A stretch of DNA of 64,000 nt from Impatiens glandulifera (taxonomy: Eukaryota > Streptophyta > Magnoliopsida > Ericales > Balsaminaceae): contig NC_061869.1 in assembly GCF_907164915.1 (NCBI RefSeq), positions 41,599,771-41,663,770 of the forward strand, read 5' to 3'. Below the pieces are notes generated by a model. The model was not told where the DNA came from and did not search any database. It saw only the letters and a program-made list of their open reading frames with translations. Every line of letters begins with the position of its first letter. Within the stretch, counting starts at the first letter, position 1. The translations under genes were made by a program, and so were the position numbers. Positions 34,150 through 47,951 of this stretch are shown piece after piece.

Positions 34150-35411
34150 AGATTATATATTTATTATTTATTTCATACTTAATTTTACAACTTTTGAAAT
34201 CTTATTTATATAATATATGTTACAATACATAATAAAATATAGTTTGTTGCTATTTTTTTTTTTGTAAACATTGACGTTAAAAAATATTAATATTCTTTTG
34301 TTTTTGTATTACTACATTAGTTGCAACAATATATTTTTATAAATTTGAAAAAATATTACATTTTCAAATTTTAATGATATATTTTGCAATTTATATTTTT
34401 TAGATTATATTTTACAAAAAAAAATGTTTTGGTTGAAAATATAATTGGAATAGTTGTAACATTTTGTTATTTCGTTGGAATATAAATTACTGTTCTTAAA
34501 ACTTGCACTAAAAAATATATCCATGGTGGAGGCTATCTCCTCTTTCACATGTCTTAACCTAACAGCACAAAACATATTGTGACTTTAATTTGATCCACCC
34601 ATGATTTCGTTATTGCAAACTGATTTACAAACTCAAATAATGAAAGTTAAGATATATATATTTACCAAAGTACCTCAATTATACCCAACAAAAGTTTCTG
34701 TATCAAATCACATTATAGGCGCGCAACAATATTGATCTGATCAAGTTAATCACACCGAGATGATGATGATCGTATCACACGTTCGCGATATAAAAGTTCA
34801 ATGGTTGGCAGCGTTAGTGAAGACATAAGGAATAGAGAATTGATAGTTGGCAGCGTTAGTGAAGACATAAGGAATAGAGAATTGATACATTCCATTATTA
34901 AAAAAGGTGTCATAAGAATTACCTTTTGGAAATAAGTCTCGCTTTATCTCTTTTTGTTTCATTTGAAAAAAGGAAACCTTAATACATGTTCCATGAGGTT
35001 TCTATCTTATTCTTAACAAAATATATATCTGTATAGACAACTAAAATTTCATTGATGTTTTTGAAAATAGATTGATTAGACTTGACAATCACTTATCAAA
35101 GTCTTCAAAATATATCTTAATAAAGAAATATGAAGGCCAAAATTCCCTAACTGCTTGGAGTTCCAGACTAGCCCTAATAGAGGAACTGTAGAAAATTTAT
35201 GGTGATAGTTTGTTTCATCGATCCATATGACAACTCAAACAAACTCATAAGATTGTGTTTTCTCTATAGAACTATTAATTTATTAGAATTATCTTTATTA
35301 GATCATAATTAAAATTGTAAGAAATTAAAATTTGAATACTGCGGAAGTTTACCTTAACTCATCTTCTGAATTTATATTTCTTATAATATATATGATCTTT
35401 AATCTCCTCTT
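34150..35411. other. AT-rich spacer with a 42-bp tandem duplication
   Basis: No gene recognised. 34804-34845 is repeated exactly at 34846-34887 (GTTGGCAGCGTTAGTGAAGA...), a recent local duplication. Confidence 0.8.
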
Positions 35412-35939
35412 TGTTAGGATTTGTATCTCCCAAATCCGACCTGTTTGAAAACAATCTGTAAAAACACAAGAACACACAGATTTATAGTGGTTCACTCAAA
35501 TTGAGCTACATCCACTTCAACCACCACCAGATTTACTATGAAGAAGAAGAGGAATATAGAGTTTTTGTCTCACACTTTATCTCTCTAGAATTTTGTCTCA
35601 ACCATGTAAACCCTTAATAATCACATATTTATAGGGTAAACATTCATGTAATAAACCTAAATAACTTTGGTCAGGCCCAAGCCCAAAACTAAAAAATATA
35701 AACCCAATAAACTCTAATTAACAATGTAGAGTTTATTATAAGTGTAGGCTCCATAACTCAACAATCTCCCACTTGGAGACTAACTTCATTATCTCTCGAT
35801 TGGTAGTGGCTTTCCATTCGGTTTCTTAACGAAGAAGACCAACTGAAGTTGCACACAACTTCAGTTTCTCATTTATAACAGTTTTCGTCAACATATCAGC
35901 TGGATTCTTACTCCCGGGAATCTTCTCAAGAGCTAATAC

Positions 35940-38122
35940 TCAATCTTCTAAAGCTGACCGGATGAAATGATAACGAACCTGTATATGCTTCGTCCTGCCA
36001 TGATAAACAGGATTCTTTGCCAAATGAATGACACTCTGACTGTCGCATCGCAACACACTTCCATAGTAGTCTTGACCCAATTCTCGCAAAAAGGGTTGTA
36101 ACCACATCATCTCCTTAGCAGCCTCTGTCACAGCAACATACCCTGCCTCACAACTAGAAAGAGCAACAATCTTCTGTAATTTTAAAATCCAACTGATTGC
36201 AGTACCTTCCAGAGTATAAATGTACCATGTTGTGCTCTTCCTACTATCAACATCACCACCATTGTCAGCATCAACATATCCTTCCAAACCCATATTAGAC
36301 TTTTGAAAACACAAAGCGAGACCCGCACTTCCTCTTAAGTATCGTAGTATCCACTTTACTGCTTCCCAATGTTGTCTACCCGGGTTGCTCATGAATCTGC
36401 TAATAACTCCCACTGCATGTGCTATGTCTGGTCTTGTGCAAACCATCGCATACATAATACAACCAATGGCAGAGGCATACGGAACAGTGGCCATGTAATT
36501 TTTCTCCTCCTCTGTTAAAGGCGACTGATCTTTAGATAGTCTGAAGTGACTAGCTAAGGTGGTAGTAACTGGTTTTGCATCATACAAGTTGAACCTGCTA
36601 AGATCTTTTTTCACATATTCTTCTTGTGAAAGCTTGAGAACTTCTTCATCCCTGAAAATTCTCATCCCAAGGATTTGTTTAGCAGCACCCAAATCCTTCA
36701 TTGCAAACTTTTCAGATAACTCATTCTTGAGCTTTTTAATCTCATACAAGCTTGCTCCAGCAATCAACATGTCATCAACGTAGAGAAGAAGAATAATGTA
36801 CGATTTATCAAACCTCTTGATATAGCAGCAATGATCAGCTTCACACCTCAAAAAATTGTTACTTTTCATGAAGCTATCGAACTTCTTGTACCATTTCCTT
36901 GGAGCCTGTTTCAAACCATACAGACTCTTCTGAAATTACACACAAGCTCATCTTTTCCTTTGATTTCAAATCCTTCTGGTTGTCGCATATAAATCTCTTC
37001 ATCTAAATCACCATGAAGAAAAGTAGTTTTGACATCCATTTGTTGAAGATGAAGATCTTCTTTCACAACCAAACTCAAAATAGTTCTGATTGTCATCAAT
37101 TTAACTACTGGAGAGAAGAGCTCATTGTAGTCAATACCTTCTTTCTGTTGAAATCCTTTCACAACCAACCTTGCCTTGTACCTCATGGTTTTATCATGTT
37201 CTTCTTTAATCCTAAAGATCCATTTGTTGTGAAGTGTTTTCTTTTCCTTTGGTAGCTCAGTGAGCTCCCAAGTCTGATTCAACATCAAAGAGTCCATCTC
37301 ATCTTTCATAGTAGACTCCCACTTAATCGATTCATCAGATTGTATTGCTTCCTCGTAACATTCAGGTTCACCTCTATCTGTCAACAAGATATAGTTCAGA
37401 GATGGAGACCACCTCTCAACTGGTTTTCGATTCCTTGATGATCTTCTCAACTGTATAACCGGTGTTTGCTGATTTACCTCTAGGGTCACGTTCTCAACGA
37501 TTTCATCTTCAACAACACATTGTTCTTCTTCGACAACCGGTATATATTCAGCTGAAAATTGTCTCAAATTGACTGTACCAGTCTCTTCCAACTTGGAATC
37601 ACCATGTGATGTCTTCCCAACACAATCTTTGTAGAGAACCTGTTCATTGAAGATAACATTTCTGCTACGAATGATCTTCCGATTTTGATTATCCCAGAAA
37701 CGATAACCAAACTCGATATCACCATAACCAATGAAAAAACATTTATTAGACTTTAGATCAAGCTTGCTCCTATCACATTCATTAATATGAACATATGATA
37801 AACAACCAAACACTTTCAAATAAGAAAGATTTACCCTTTTATTGCTCCAAGCTTCTTTAGGAATTCTGAATTCAAGAGGAACAGAGGGTCCCCTGTTTAT
37901 CAAATAGGCAACAGTATTAATAGCTTCTGCCCAGAAGGTTTTAGGCAGGCATGCATGCAATCTCATGCTTCTAGCACGCTCGTTCAATGTTCGATTCATT
38001 CGTTCAGCTACTCCATTCTTTTGAGGCGTTCGGGGAACAATCTTCACCATACTGATCTCATTCACAACACAATATTCTTTGAAATCTAGATTGATATATT
38101 CACCTCCATTGTCGGATCTCAA
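35940..38122 (-). pseudogene. Element III pol: integrase end, RT and RNase H
   Basis: 403 codons (38122-36911) run from the second integrase aspartate (RSDNGGEY) through the catalytic Glu (GVAERMNRT) into RT (WKWIFR-like, DVKTTFLHGDLDEEIYM). A one-base deletion in the VCK-LQKSLYGLKQ region shifts the frame near 36935. RT then continues (36914-35940): LLLYVDDMLIAG, KDLGAAKQILGM, then RNase H (DADNGGDVDSRKST, SSCEAGYVAVTEA), which ends before the usual C-terminus. The YVDD is intact. The lineage is recognised from these motifs. Confidence 0.9.
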
Positions 38123-39007
38123 TTCTCAAGCACTTAACTTTCTGTTTTGTTTCATTTTCAACCAAAACCTTCCACTTCTTGAAAATAGCAAATACTTCAG
38201 ACTTGTGCTTCATAAAGTAAACCCATACTTTTCTTGTTGAATCATCTATAAAAGTGACATAGTAGTATGATCCGCCAATAGAAGAAACAGGTGCAGGTCC
38301 CCACACATCAGTGTGTATCAACTCTAGTCTTTCTTTCTTGAGCTCCTTCCCAATCTTTAAGAAACTCACCCGTTTCTGTTTTCCAAGAATGCAGTTTTCA
38401 CATAACTGATGTTCAACAGACTTCAGTTCTGGAATCTGTCCATTCTTCAAAAGAATTTTCATCCCTTTTTCACTCATATGGCCAAACCTGCAATGCCACA
38501 ACTCACTGTTCTTCGGGTCATCAACTACAGCATCAACTGTTTCTCTGCAAGTTGAAATCGTGTATAACGTTCCAGTTTTATGACCTCGAGCAACAACAAT
38601 TGCTCCTTTAGTCACCTTCCACGCACCATTTCCACAACTGAAATTGTGACCTTCTTCATCAAGTTGTGTAACAGAAATCAGATTGCGCATTAAATCTGGA
38701 ATGTGTCTCACCTTATTAATCTTCCAAACAGAACCATTTGCCATCTTCAATTTGATGTCACCAATGCCAACAATATCCAGTGGCTCACCATCTGCGAGAT
38801 AAACTTTCCCACAATTCTAGCCACATAATTCTCCATTAATTCTTTGTGAGCAGTGGTGTGGAAAGACGCTCCTGAGTCCAAAACCCATGAATCTATCGGG
38901 CTATCAACAGACAGAAGTAACGCATCAGTGACAGATTCTATAACAACGTTGGCTGCATCATTTTTATCATCACCATTTTTCTTCGGTGCTTTGCAGTTCC
39001 TCTTCAA
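38100..39007 (-). pseudogene. Element III pol: protease and integrase N-terminus
   Basis: The protease active site is SWVLDSGASFHTT. The pre-integrase block (ELWHCRFGHMSEKGMK...CENCILGK) and the integrase first Asp (LIHTDVWGP) are intact. At about 38115 the heptamer TTGAGAA is tandemly duplicated in front of RSDNGG, a 7-bp insertion that throws integrase out of frame. The frame also breaks near 38750 within the protease. Confidence 0.88.
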
Positions 39008-39013
39008 ATGACC

Positions 39014-39740
39014 CTATTTACCACAATTCCAGCACTCAAATGTCCTCCCAGACTTGGACTGACTCCTCCTGCTCCTTGACATAGATCTGCTCTTACCTCG
39101 GTTGAAATTTCTATCATTACCTCTTCCCCTGTTTTCCACATTCATTGCAGAACCTTTGAATGTTTCACCAGAATCAATTTTACGAACCTCTTCAGCAAGA
39201 ATACGTTCTTTAACTTCAACAAATTTCAGTTTAGCATTTCCAACTGAATTACTAATTGCTGCCCTCATAGGTTCTCAACTATTTGGTAGAGATGCTAACA
39301 AAATCAGGGCACTAACTTCATCCCAAAATAAATCTCAATAGATAGCAATTGATTTACAATTGTATTGAATTTATTCAAATGAGTAGTGACAGAAGTACCA
39401 TCAACCATTCTTAAGTAAAAGAGTCTTTTCATTAAGTGTACCTTGTTATTAACAGATGGTTTCTCATACATGTCAGAAAGAGCTTTCATCAGTCCCATGG
39501 TGGTATTCTCCTTTTCTACATTGTAAGCAACCGTCTTGGCTAGCGTCAATCGGACAACTCCCAAAACCTGTCTATCAAGGAGTTTCCATTCAGCTTCATC
39601 CATCTTCTCTAGTTTCTCACTCAAGGGAACATGAAGCTTCTTTCCATAGAGATAATCTTCAATCTGCATTCTCTAGAAGGCATAATTTGTCCCATCAAAT
39701 CTTCCAATCCCATGTCCTATACTCTTCTCACTTGTCATTG
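39014..39740 (-). pseudogene. Element III gag
   Basis: Start near 39740 (MTSEKSIGHGIGRFDG-like), interrupted by TAG at a Trp codon (NYAF-W), a frameshift near 39304, a TGA at SLPNS-W, and TAG at 39014 inside the zinc knuckle between ECWNCGK and GHLKRNCKAP. Both halves of the CX2CX4HX4C knuckle are otherwise present. The lysine/arginine-serine-rich stretch before it is typical of Tork gag. Confidence 0.85.
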
Positions 39741-40153
39741 TTTCTAATGCTCAGATCTAGCCTAGCTGCTCTGATACTAGTTGTTAGGATTTGTATCTCC
39801 CAAATTCGACCTACTTGAAAACAATCTGTAAAAACACAAGAAAGAAGAACACAAGAACACACAGATTTATAGTGGTTCACTCAAATTGAGCTACATCCAC
39901 TTCAGCCACCACCAGATTTACTATGATGAAGAAGAAGGAATACAGAGTTTTTGTCTCACACTTTTACTCTCTAGAATTCTGTCTCAACCATGTAAACCCT
40001 TAATAATCACATATTTATAGGGTAAACATTCAGGTAATAAACCTAAATAACTTTGATCAGGCCCAAGCCCAAAACAAAAAAGATAAACCCAATAAACTCT
40101 AATTAACAATGTAGAGTTTATTATAAGTGTAGGCTCCATAACTCAACACTCTT

Positions 40154-41155
40154 TTCTTAATGAAATGATCTTTAATGTTTCTCATAATATATTTGATCTT
40201 TAATCTCTTATTTTCTTAATGAAATAGTCTTTAATGTTCTATTTCTTTAGATGGAATGGATCTTCCAATTTATTAGTACGTCAATAGTTTCTCTTCTTTA
40301 TTGATGGGGACGCAAAGAAGAATTGCCCTTATCTCAAATCAGGACTATTACCGTTACATATAACTAACATTAAGTTAGTGGCTTGGATGACTCTTTGTGA
40401 ACATTAGGGTGATTATAATTTGATCATTTCTAATTTTGCTCTTCATAAAATTTAAAATGTCACTTAGGTATCCCCACTTTATATACCCATAAACTATAAA
40501 CTTAATTTATCATATTATTTTATCTTATATTAATTATTTATTATATTAGTAACCCTATAAATTTAAACACGATTTACATAATTTATGATAAAGATATATT
40601 AATACAATGATATCATAAACTAGATTAATATTATAAATGAATGTATTAAAATTTTGATAGTGAATAATATGGTAATTGATTTGTTAGTACTGAAAGTGAC
40701 ATTAAATTATAATTACATTCACTTATATAGTTAATTAATTATGAGTAAGAGAAGTTATATAAGAGTGTAAGAAAATCATATCCTTGTAGACAACAAAATC
40801 CATTTGTTAGAGTGTAAGAAAATCATATCCTCTCCAATACGAGTGTTTTAGCTTGTTTAAAAGCTCGAATCAATCAAACATAGTTGCACTACTGATTTTA
40901 TTAATTAATTAGGTATAACATTAAAATATTTTTTAATTTTAAATTATTATTTATTATTATATATTAACATTCTTTAAATTTTATACTAAAAAAATTTATC
41001 TCCACATCCTCAAAATCATATCAATTATTATCATATTTCTCTTTTAAAATTATAAAAAAACACCAATTCTAATTAATAGGATATTTCATGATTAGCTCTT
41101 TGGTGAGAATGGAAGATTTTATGAAAACTGAGTAAAATGTATATTATATATATAT

Positions 41156-41193
<38 letters not shown>

Positions 41194-42388
41194 TAGATTT
41201 AATTTCAAATTGGTGTGAAATATTTTATCACTTTGTAAATAATAATAATTATTATTAGATATTTATTTTTCATCTTTAATTGTATTTCATTATTTTAATT
41301 TTTATGATAAAATTTGTAATTTCGTTATGTATTAACAACTCTATTTTTATAATAGTTCATTAATCATTTTCAAATTAATTTTATTTTTTAAATGGAAAAA
41401 GTTAGCATGATGTTACACATTGTCAACATTTTTATTAGTTATATTTGTGTATACATAGTTTTTATGTTCACTCTCCATTTAATTATCTTTTATAAGGATA
41501 TTTTGAGATTAATTTATCCTTTTTTTTTTCTTTCCCTTTTTACTTTTTAACCAGTTCTCCATGGTTTAGAGTATTTTGGTCAATCGGCCACTTTTGACAA
41601 ACCAACCAAACCTTTCAAATGTGAAGTATATGTTTTTCATAATAATCTAAAATTTTAATAAATAATTAATAATTTGCCAATAAACCATTTACCCTTTTTT
41701 TTTTTTTGCTTACTACATCCAAACGTAAAAAACAAAGTGATAGTGTGGGGATAGGGATATAACATGAGAATGGGGTGCAGTTATATATCCCTCTGCATAT
41801 ATTCCTAGGTGTACACCTGGGAATTAATTTAGCGCAAAAAGAAGAAAAAAAAAGATTCCTTCGTAAGAACGCATTGAACATGAACTGTCCAGTAACTGAA
41901 TCTATCATATATAGCCTTTAGAGGCATGCATGCATAGCCTCATTCAGGTCTGCTCACCTTTTTTGTTTTATTCTTCCTTCATTCATCAATCGCCAAACTT
42001 TATTTTTCATGTCAATATTGATAAATTCAAAAATTAAATTATATTTATATATTTTATACCACTGAATATCCACTCATAGTTTAGTTTTTAATATATAAGT
42101 GAAACTAGGACATTATTTGACTAATTTTATGTCAAATAGGTTATACAACATTTGTCTCATAAGATATAATATTTATCTGATACATTAATGTTTTCAATAG
42201 ATATGGCATGATCAACCCACTTAAGGGCAAATTCAGTATTTAAAATTCATTATGACTAAAAAAAATTAATCCTCGTTGAAAACTCTCAACTGGAATTAAG
42301 TTTGGGCAATTTTTTTTAATTTACTTAATTATTCTTTTTAAATATTTTATTAAGTTTTAATTTTGATGAATTAATGTCTTAGAATATA

Positions 42389-42432
<44 letters not shown>

Positions 42433-42524
42433 AATTAATAATATTTATTTTTTCAAATTTAACTTCATCATAACTTCAGGTATTTTCAAATAAATCTATA
42501 TATTTTAATTTAGAAAATATATAG
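40154..42524. other. AT-rich intergenic region, no gene seen
   Basis: Very AT-rich. Contains TA runs at about 41150-41192 and 42398-42426. No open frame with a recognisable protein on either strand. Confidence 0.75.
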
Positions 42525-43024
42525 NNNNNNNNNNNNNNNNNNNNNNNNNNNNNNNNNNNNNNNNNNNNNNNNNNNNNNNNNNNNNNNNNNNNNNNNNNNN
42601 NNNNNNNNNNNNNNNNNNNNNNNNNNNNNNNNNNNNNNNNNNNNNNNNNNNNNNNNNNNNNNNNNNNNNNNNNNNNNNNNNNNNNNNNNNNNNNNNNNNN
42701 NNNNNNNNNNNNNNNNNNNNNNNNNNNNNNNNNNNNNNNNNNNNNNNNNNNNNNNNNNNNNNNNNNNNNNNNNNNNNNNNNNNNNNNNNNNNNNNNNNNN
42801 NNNNNNNNNNNNNNNNNNNNNNNNNNNNNNNNNNNNNNNNNNNNNNNNNNNNNNNNNNNNNNNNNNNNNNNNNNNNNNNNNNNNNNNNNNNNNNNNNNNN
42901 NNNNNNNNNNNNNNNNNNNNNNNNNNNNNNNNNNNNNNNNNNNNNNNNNNNNNNNNNNNNNNNNNNNNNNNNNNNNNNNNNNNNNNNNNNNNNNNNNNNN
43001 NNNNNNNNNNNNNNNNNNNNNNNN
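42525..43024. other. Assembly gap, 500 N
   Basis: Exactly 500 N, a placeholder size. LTR sequence lies directly to its right. Confidence 1.
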
Positions 43025-43364
43025 AAACGAGCAGTCACTAAGCCTCGGTTGTTCAACTAACTTTGTGTACCTGTTGTAAATGGTTTGAATATTCTAGTGA
43101 ATATCCTTCTCAAAGGTTTGAGAAGAAGGGGTAACGTAAAAGTTTATCTTCGAACATCCATAAATTATGTGTTATGTCCTCTTTCCCTTATTGTTTTTCT
43201 AAACCGATTGTTTCTTCAAGTTGAAACAAACACATCCGCGCTTGAACTCGGTTTAAGAGTTTGTGACAACTTGCGAAAAATAGAAACCGATATTAACCTC
43301 TAACAGGGTTAATATCAACCGGCGTGTGAGACCCCAGTCTCCTTTGACGATCCTAATCCTAACA
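43025..43364 (+). repeat. 3' end of a Copia LTR (family of element 0)
   Basis: Plus-strand orientation, ending GATCCTAATCCTAACA at 43364. It contains the leader core at 43124-43160 with a changed TGACGT (GGGGTAACGTAAA), and the GAACTCGGTTTAAGAGTTTGTGAC segment common to the other LTRs. Its 5' part is in the gap. It could be a solo LTR or the edge of an element missing from the assembly. Confidence 0.75.
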
Positions 43365-45174
43365 GAAAACATGACATTTCTTTTAATTTTGGAAATGAAA
43401 TATTCTTAATATTTGATTATATATTTAATTTTTTATTACAAATGTTAATATCTATATAAATTGTGAATGTCATTTGTATAATTATAATCAAATATTTAAT
43501 CAAATAAATTTAATTTATGACATAATGAGTCTAAAATCAATTATTTCTTTATATATTTTATATGAAATGTCAAACATAAATAATGCACACATATCTTAAT
43601 ATTATATTTTATATTGAAAATTTTAATTGAAGATCTATTTTATTTCATATTTAACAATATATCATCATAATATAGAATTATGTTTTCCTTGTAAAGACTA
43701 GAAATTGTTTTAAAAATAAAAACGATTACAAATTCAAGACTTTTGGGTCACTATTTTGAAAGGAACCCGTGAGATTTCTTATATTTTTACTCACACGTTA
43801 TTGTCAAGAATAGTTCTTAAACGATAAGAGTTATGTGTTGGATTCTCACTTAAAGGCCTTAAATGAAAGTGAATGTAATGGTTGTAGAGATAATGATGTT
43901 TATAACTTTTCATAAAAATAAAACATAATAATGTGAATAGAATAATATTGCACTAAAATAACATAGAATACAATGAGAAAATACAATTAATTGAAATTTT
44001 AAATATTATAAACTTTAATAGTAAGATATATTTTCATAATAATTCTAACGCCTCCATTCCTCTCGACTCGCTACCTTTAAACTTTTCAATTTCTTCATTT
44101 TAGTCTTTTTATTCTTAATTTCCATACACCCTCAATATAAATTGAACAAAATAGTTTAGTGTTAGATGTTATACTCGAATTAGCGTTTTCAAAACCAGTT
44201 TTTTATTCAAACTCGATTCGAGAGGGGCACTCTATAATCACTAAAAATCTACATACCCAATTTATAATATTAAAATAATAATTTTAATTTATTTTTTGAA
44301 TAAAAAATAAAAATAATGAACTCCATGCCAAATTCTAATTAAATAATTAATTAAATTAATTATTGTAATAATTAAAAAATAATTAATTAAGAAAAATGCC
44401 AAAATCAAAAAAAAATATATTTAGGTTAAATATTGTACTCTTTTTATCTTAAAATTATTTTAAAAAATAAAGGGATCAAAATAAACAATTTATTTTGAAA
44501 TGTGGTATCCATTTCATCCCAAAAGAAATATTTATTTAACCTAAAATATAAAAAAAAATAATTGAAAAATATTTTTATATTTATTTTTATATTTTGTGTA
44601 TATAAAAATATTAAAAATAAAGCCAAAAGGGTGAAAAAAAATCAGTTTGAAACTATCCATTAAAGTTTTAATTAAAAAAAACAATTCTAATAAGGTGTAG
44701 CCGAAATTTAATGAATTGGGTACAACCGAAACTGTGTCCATTTGATAGACGTTGGAATCTCATCCAACGCCTCAGACACGCCATCCTAGCCCGTTACAAC
44801 GGAAGAAGCGTATTCCCGCGAAGTTGCGAACGTTTAACACGATCCTTAGCTCCGTCAACTTGAACGCAATGGAATGGTAAAAAGGTTGACGGAACGTCAA
44901 CGAACCGCTCCGTGTCTGCGTTCTCACTCGAAACAACGTCATTTCACGCCCTAATCATCTTCCTCGTCGCGATCACCGGAGGGATAAGATCGAATCCATA
45001 TTTGATTTTTCGTAGATGGAACTCAGCCGTTAGTCCATCTTTTTAGTTTATTCGAAAGGTGGAATGATCACCCTACAAAATTAAAATTAAAACATTTGGC
45101 AACCGATTTTTGAAAACAAAATTTGTAAAGTAGAGACTATTTTCAATGAGTACAGAGAATATAACGAGAAATCC
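43365..45174. other. AT-rich spacer with a short GC-richer island
   Basis: Mostly AT-rich and without genes. 44741-45010 is clearly richer in G and C and contains several CpG steps. It has no open frame I recognise on either strand and could be a gene or transposon remnant. Confidence 0.6.
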
Positions 45175-45920
45175 CTTTTCCGAGTATCACAAAACGCTAA
45201 CCAAAATAAAACTCTAGTTAAAAATACGTTTGTATACGTTTGCCCTTTTTTTTTAATGATTTTCAAAAATAAATTGGCAAATTTAATTTATCTTCACACA
45301 TAAAAATTATTTCTATAATCCAAGTATGATTATAACAAGATTAATACAATTTTAATGTTGATTTATTAATTTTATTTTTTGTAAATTCGAATTTAGAATA
45401 CTCTGTAGAGTTATATAAATAAAGAAGTTGTTTTTAACATTCTTCCCCACACTTTCAAATCTTAGTGTGGGGAAGAATGTTAAAACAACTTCTGTATTTA
45501 TATATCTCTACATAGTATTCTAGATGCTACTTGAATTTACAAACAATAAAAATAATAAATCAACATTAAAATTGTATTAATACTTTTGTAATCATACTTG
45601 GATTCTAGAAATAATTTTTATTTGTGTACACAGATTCGCAAATTTATTTTTGAAAATCATTACAAAAAAAGGACTTATGTATACAAATATATTTTTAACT
45701 AGAGGTTGGTGATACTCGAGAAAGTAATTAGAAAAGATTTGAGAGTGTGAAGAACAATGTTGCAACTTATTTATATATCTCTATAGAGTACCTACAATAA
45801 AAATTATAACTCCACATTAGATATATATATATATATATATTATTTTTTATTTATTTTCATATATATCTTGTTGTAATTATACTTGAATTCTAAAAATAAC
45901 TTTTATGTGTAATATAAAAA
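45175..45920. mobile_element. Fold-back (long hairpin) element with a partial third arm
   Basis: Two arms of about 270 bp in inverted orientation (45175-45455 and 45466-45725) meet at a perfect core, AACATTCTTCCCCACACT and its complement, around an 11-nt loop. Outer ends are CCGAGTATCAC and GTGATACTCGAG. A more diverged partial copy of the second arm follows at about 45740-45920 in direct orientation. RNA from the locus would form a long hairpin. The superfamily is not assigned. Confidence 0.8.
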
Positions 45921-46089
45921 TAGATTTATGTAATTAAATAAAAAGGACATAAATTTTGTTTAGATGGAGATGAATTTTATATTTTTGATTAATTTCCATA
46001 TATATATTATTTTAATAGAAATTAATTATATGTGTGTAATATATATATAATGATCTTTTATGTATTTAGTTTGAGGGTGACATACACGC

Positions 46090-47124
46090 GCTCACCTTAG
46101 TGAACGGTATAAAAGAGGATTTTCACACGTTTCGGGTTAAAATAAAATCTTGCGGGTCTTTCTCTCACCCTTTTTTCCGTTAAGGTTTTGGAAGGCCGAT
46201 TGAATTCAAGAAGTCATCTCACATTTATTATAGATGAGCGATCCTCGATCGACAGATGTTAGGTGACGACACTGGAAAATGAAAACCAACGGTAAGGACA
46301 TAGTTTTTTTTTGTATTATAATTTATATACTCTTTCTTATTCCTCTTTTTCTCTAGGATTTTGGGTTGTAGTTGTAAGTCTTAATAATATGAATTTGTTT
46401 GGCTTCAAATGAAGACCGTCGATAATTTATAATCTATCGTATATTTCCACTTTTCTGCTAGGTTTTGGGTTGTAGCTTTCAGTCTTAGAGACGTGTAAAA
46501 TATTAGTGAGACTTTTCTATATTTGATTTAAGGTGATTACAACGAGGTAACTAATTTATCCCAACTGATGGTGGAGCTTAATTAGGAATTGGATGATCAT
46601 ATTTGCAAATAGAGTCATGTAAAAGATCAACCTCTTACAGTCGAACATGTCGTCGACAATATTAATTTACCGACGACTGTGAAGTTTACTTATAGGAAGT
46701 ACTTTAATATACTGCAGTCATTGGGCCAATCTATTACCTATATTTTATATGATTGGTCTTATAATTTACAGGTGAGTGGTCAAATCTGTCCATATTTGGT
46801 AATTTACAAAACTCATTTGTTGATGGAAGATTGTCATTCATTCTTTATTCTATCTTTTACTAATAAACAACTTTTAACCTATTTAATCATTATAGAAAAT
46901 ACAACATTGATTTTATTATGCTTTAACTTAATTTCATATGAATCGAATAGTTGAACACCTTTATTGTTATTCTCCAGCTAAAGTTCTAGGTAAAAAGTTT
47001 ATTGAGCTCATGATCGATAACCTAGATCTTGTTGTAGCCAATAATATCATGCAACACAGGACGACGAGTGAGAATTTGACTGACCAATTTCATGTCAAGC
47101 ATAAAAAGGAGATGATTCATAGTT
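46090..47124 (+). other. Unrecognised region with promoter-like and coding-like traits
   Basis: TATAAAAGAGG at 46109, then a moderately GC-rich leader and an ATG (46280) closely followed by the splice-donor-like ACG/GTAAGG. Around 46530-46780 and 46960-47110 there are open stretches broken by stops, such as HVVDNINLPTTVKFTYRKYF and KVLGKKFIELMIDNLD. I recognise no family. It may be a decayed host or transposase gene. Confidence 0.3.
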
Positions 47125-47132
47125 GTCGCTAC

Positions 47133-47951
47133 CATAGTTGCCAATAGCGCTCGTAGTGTTAGCTATAGCGAATAGCGTGGCGTACACACTTTCAAATAGC
47201 CCTGATTTTGTTGCTAAAGCTCATAGTTATTTCCCCTCATAGCGACGCTTTTAAAAAAAATTAATATTAATTATTTGACTTTTCATCTCCCCAAACTTTT
47301 TTCATTTATCTAAATTTCAAAAACAAAATTGACTCTTCCTCTTCTTTGCACGCTTCTTTTTCCTTTTTTATTCCCTTATTACTTTTTTCTCTCTAGTCTT
47401 TTCCAATTTTTTTCTCTTCTTTCCTCTAATCTTAATTCTAAATTTATTCTCTTATTACTTTTCTATAGCCTTTTCTTATCCCTTCTTCTCTTCTTGTCTT
47501 TTCTCTAGCCTTTTCTTATCCTTAATTCTCATCTTTTCTCTTCATCTACACCTTTAAGAAGTTCGAAGGAAATCACATCTAAGTCAAGGAGAAAAGACCA
47601 ATAGGAACATCTAACAAATTTGATGTTTAAGATAAATTTAATTTCGATGAAAAAAGTGAATAAGAGAATGATGTTGAGCATCATGCAATTTCAAATGAAG
47701 AAGTTGATTTCGATCTTCATGAAGAAAATGTTTACAATGAATTTTAGATTATGTTTTGAACTTTTTCTAGTTTAAGAATTTATGGTTTTTATGTTTTGAA
47801 CTTTTATTTTTGTGATGTTTTATTTTTATTTTTGATATGTACATGTTTTTTACATTTTATTTTTAAATAGCCCTCGCTACGCTATTTGCTTTATGCTATA
47901 GTCATGAGCAGTTTTGGCGTTATTTAGCGCTTTTCGCTATTGACAACTATG
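47133..47951. mobile_element. hAT-type non-autonomous DNA transposon
   Basis: 819 bp with 17-bp terminal inverted repeats CATAGTTGYCAATAGCG (one mismatch between ends). It is flanked by 8-bp near-direct repeats GTCGCTAC (47125-47132) and GTCGCAAC (47952-47959), the target length of hAT elements. The interior is CT-rich, then has a short acidic coding-like tail (EEVDFDLHEENVYNEF), with no full transposase. Confidence 0.75.

Larger units (their letters stand above)
35412..40148 (-). mobile_element. Copia element III: complete Tork/Tnt1-like retrotransposon, inactivated
   Basis: 4737 bp between 5-bp direct repeats CTCTT (35407-35411 and 40149-40153). LTRs at 35412-35763 (352 bp) and 39782-40148 (367 bp) differ by a 15-bp duplication in the right copy and about 4% substitutions by eye. 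On the minus strand a PPT (AAGTGGGAGAT) abuts the left LTR, and a degenerate PBS (AGTATCAGAGC) the right one. It contains gag and pol only, with no cargo genes. It is older than element I. Confidence 0.93.
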
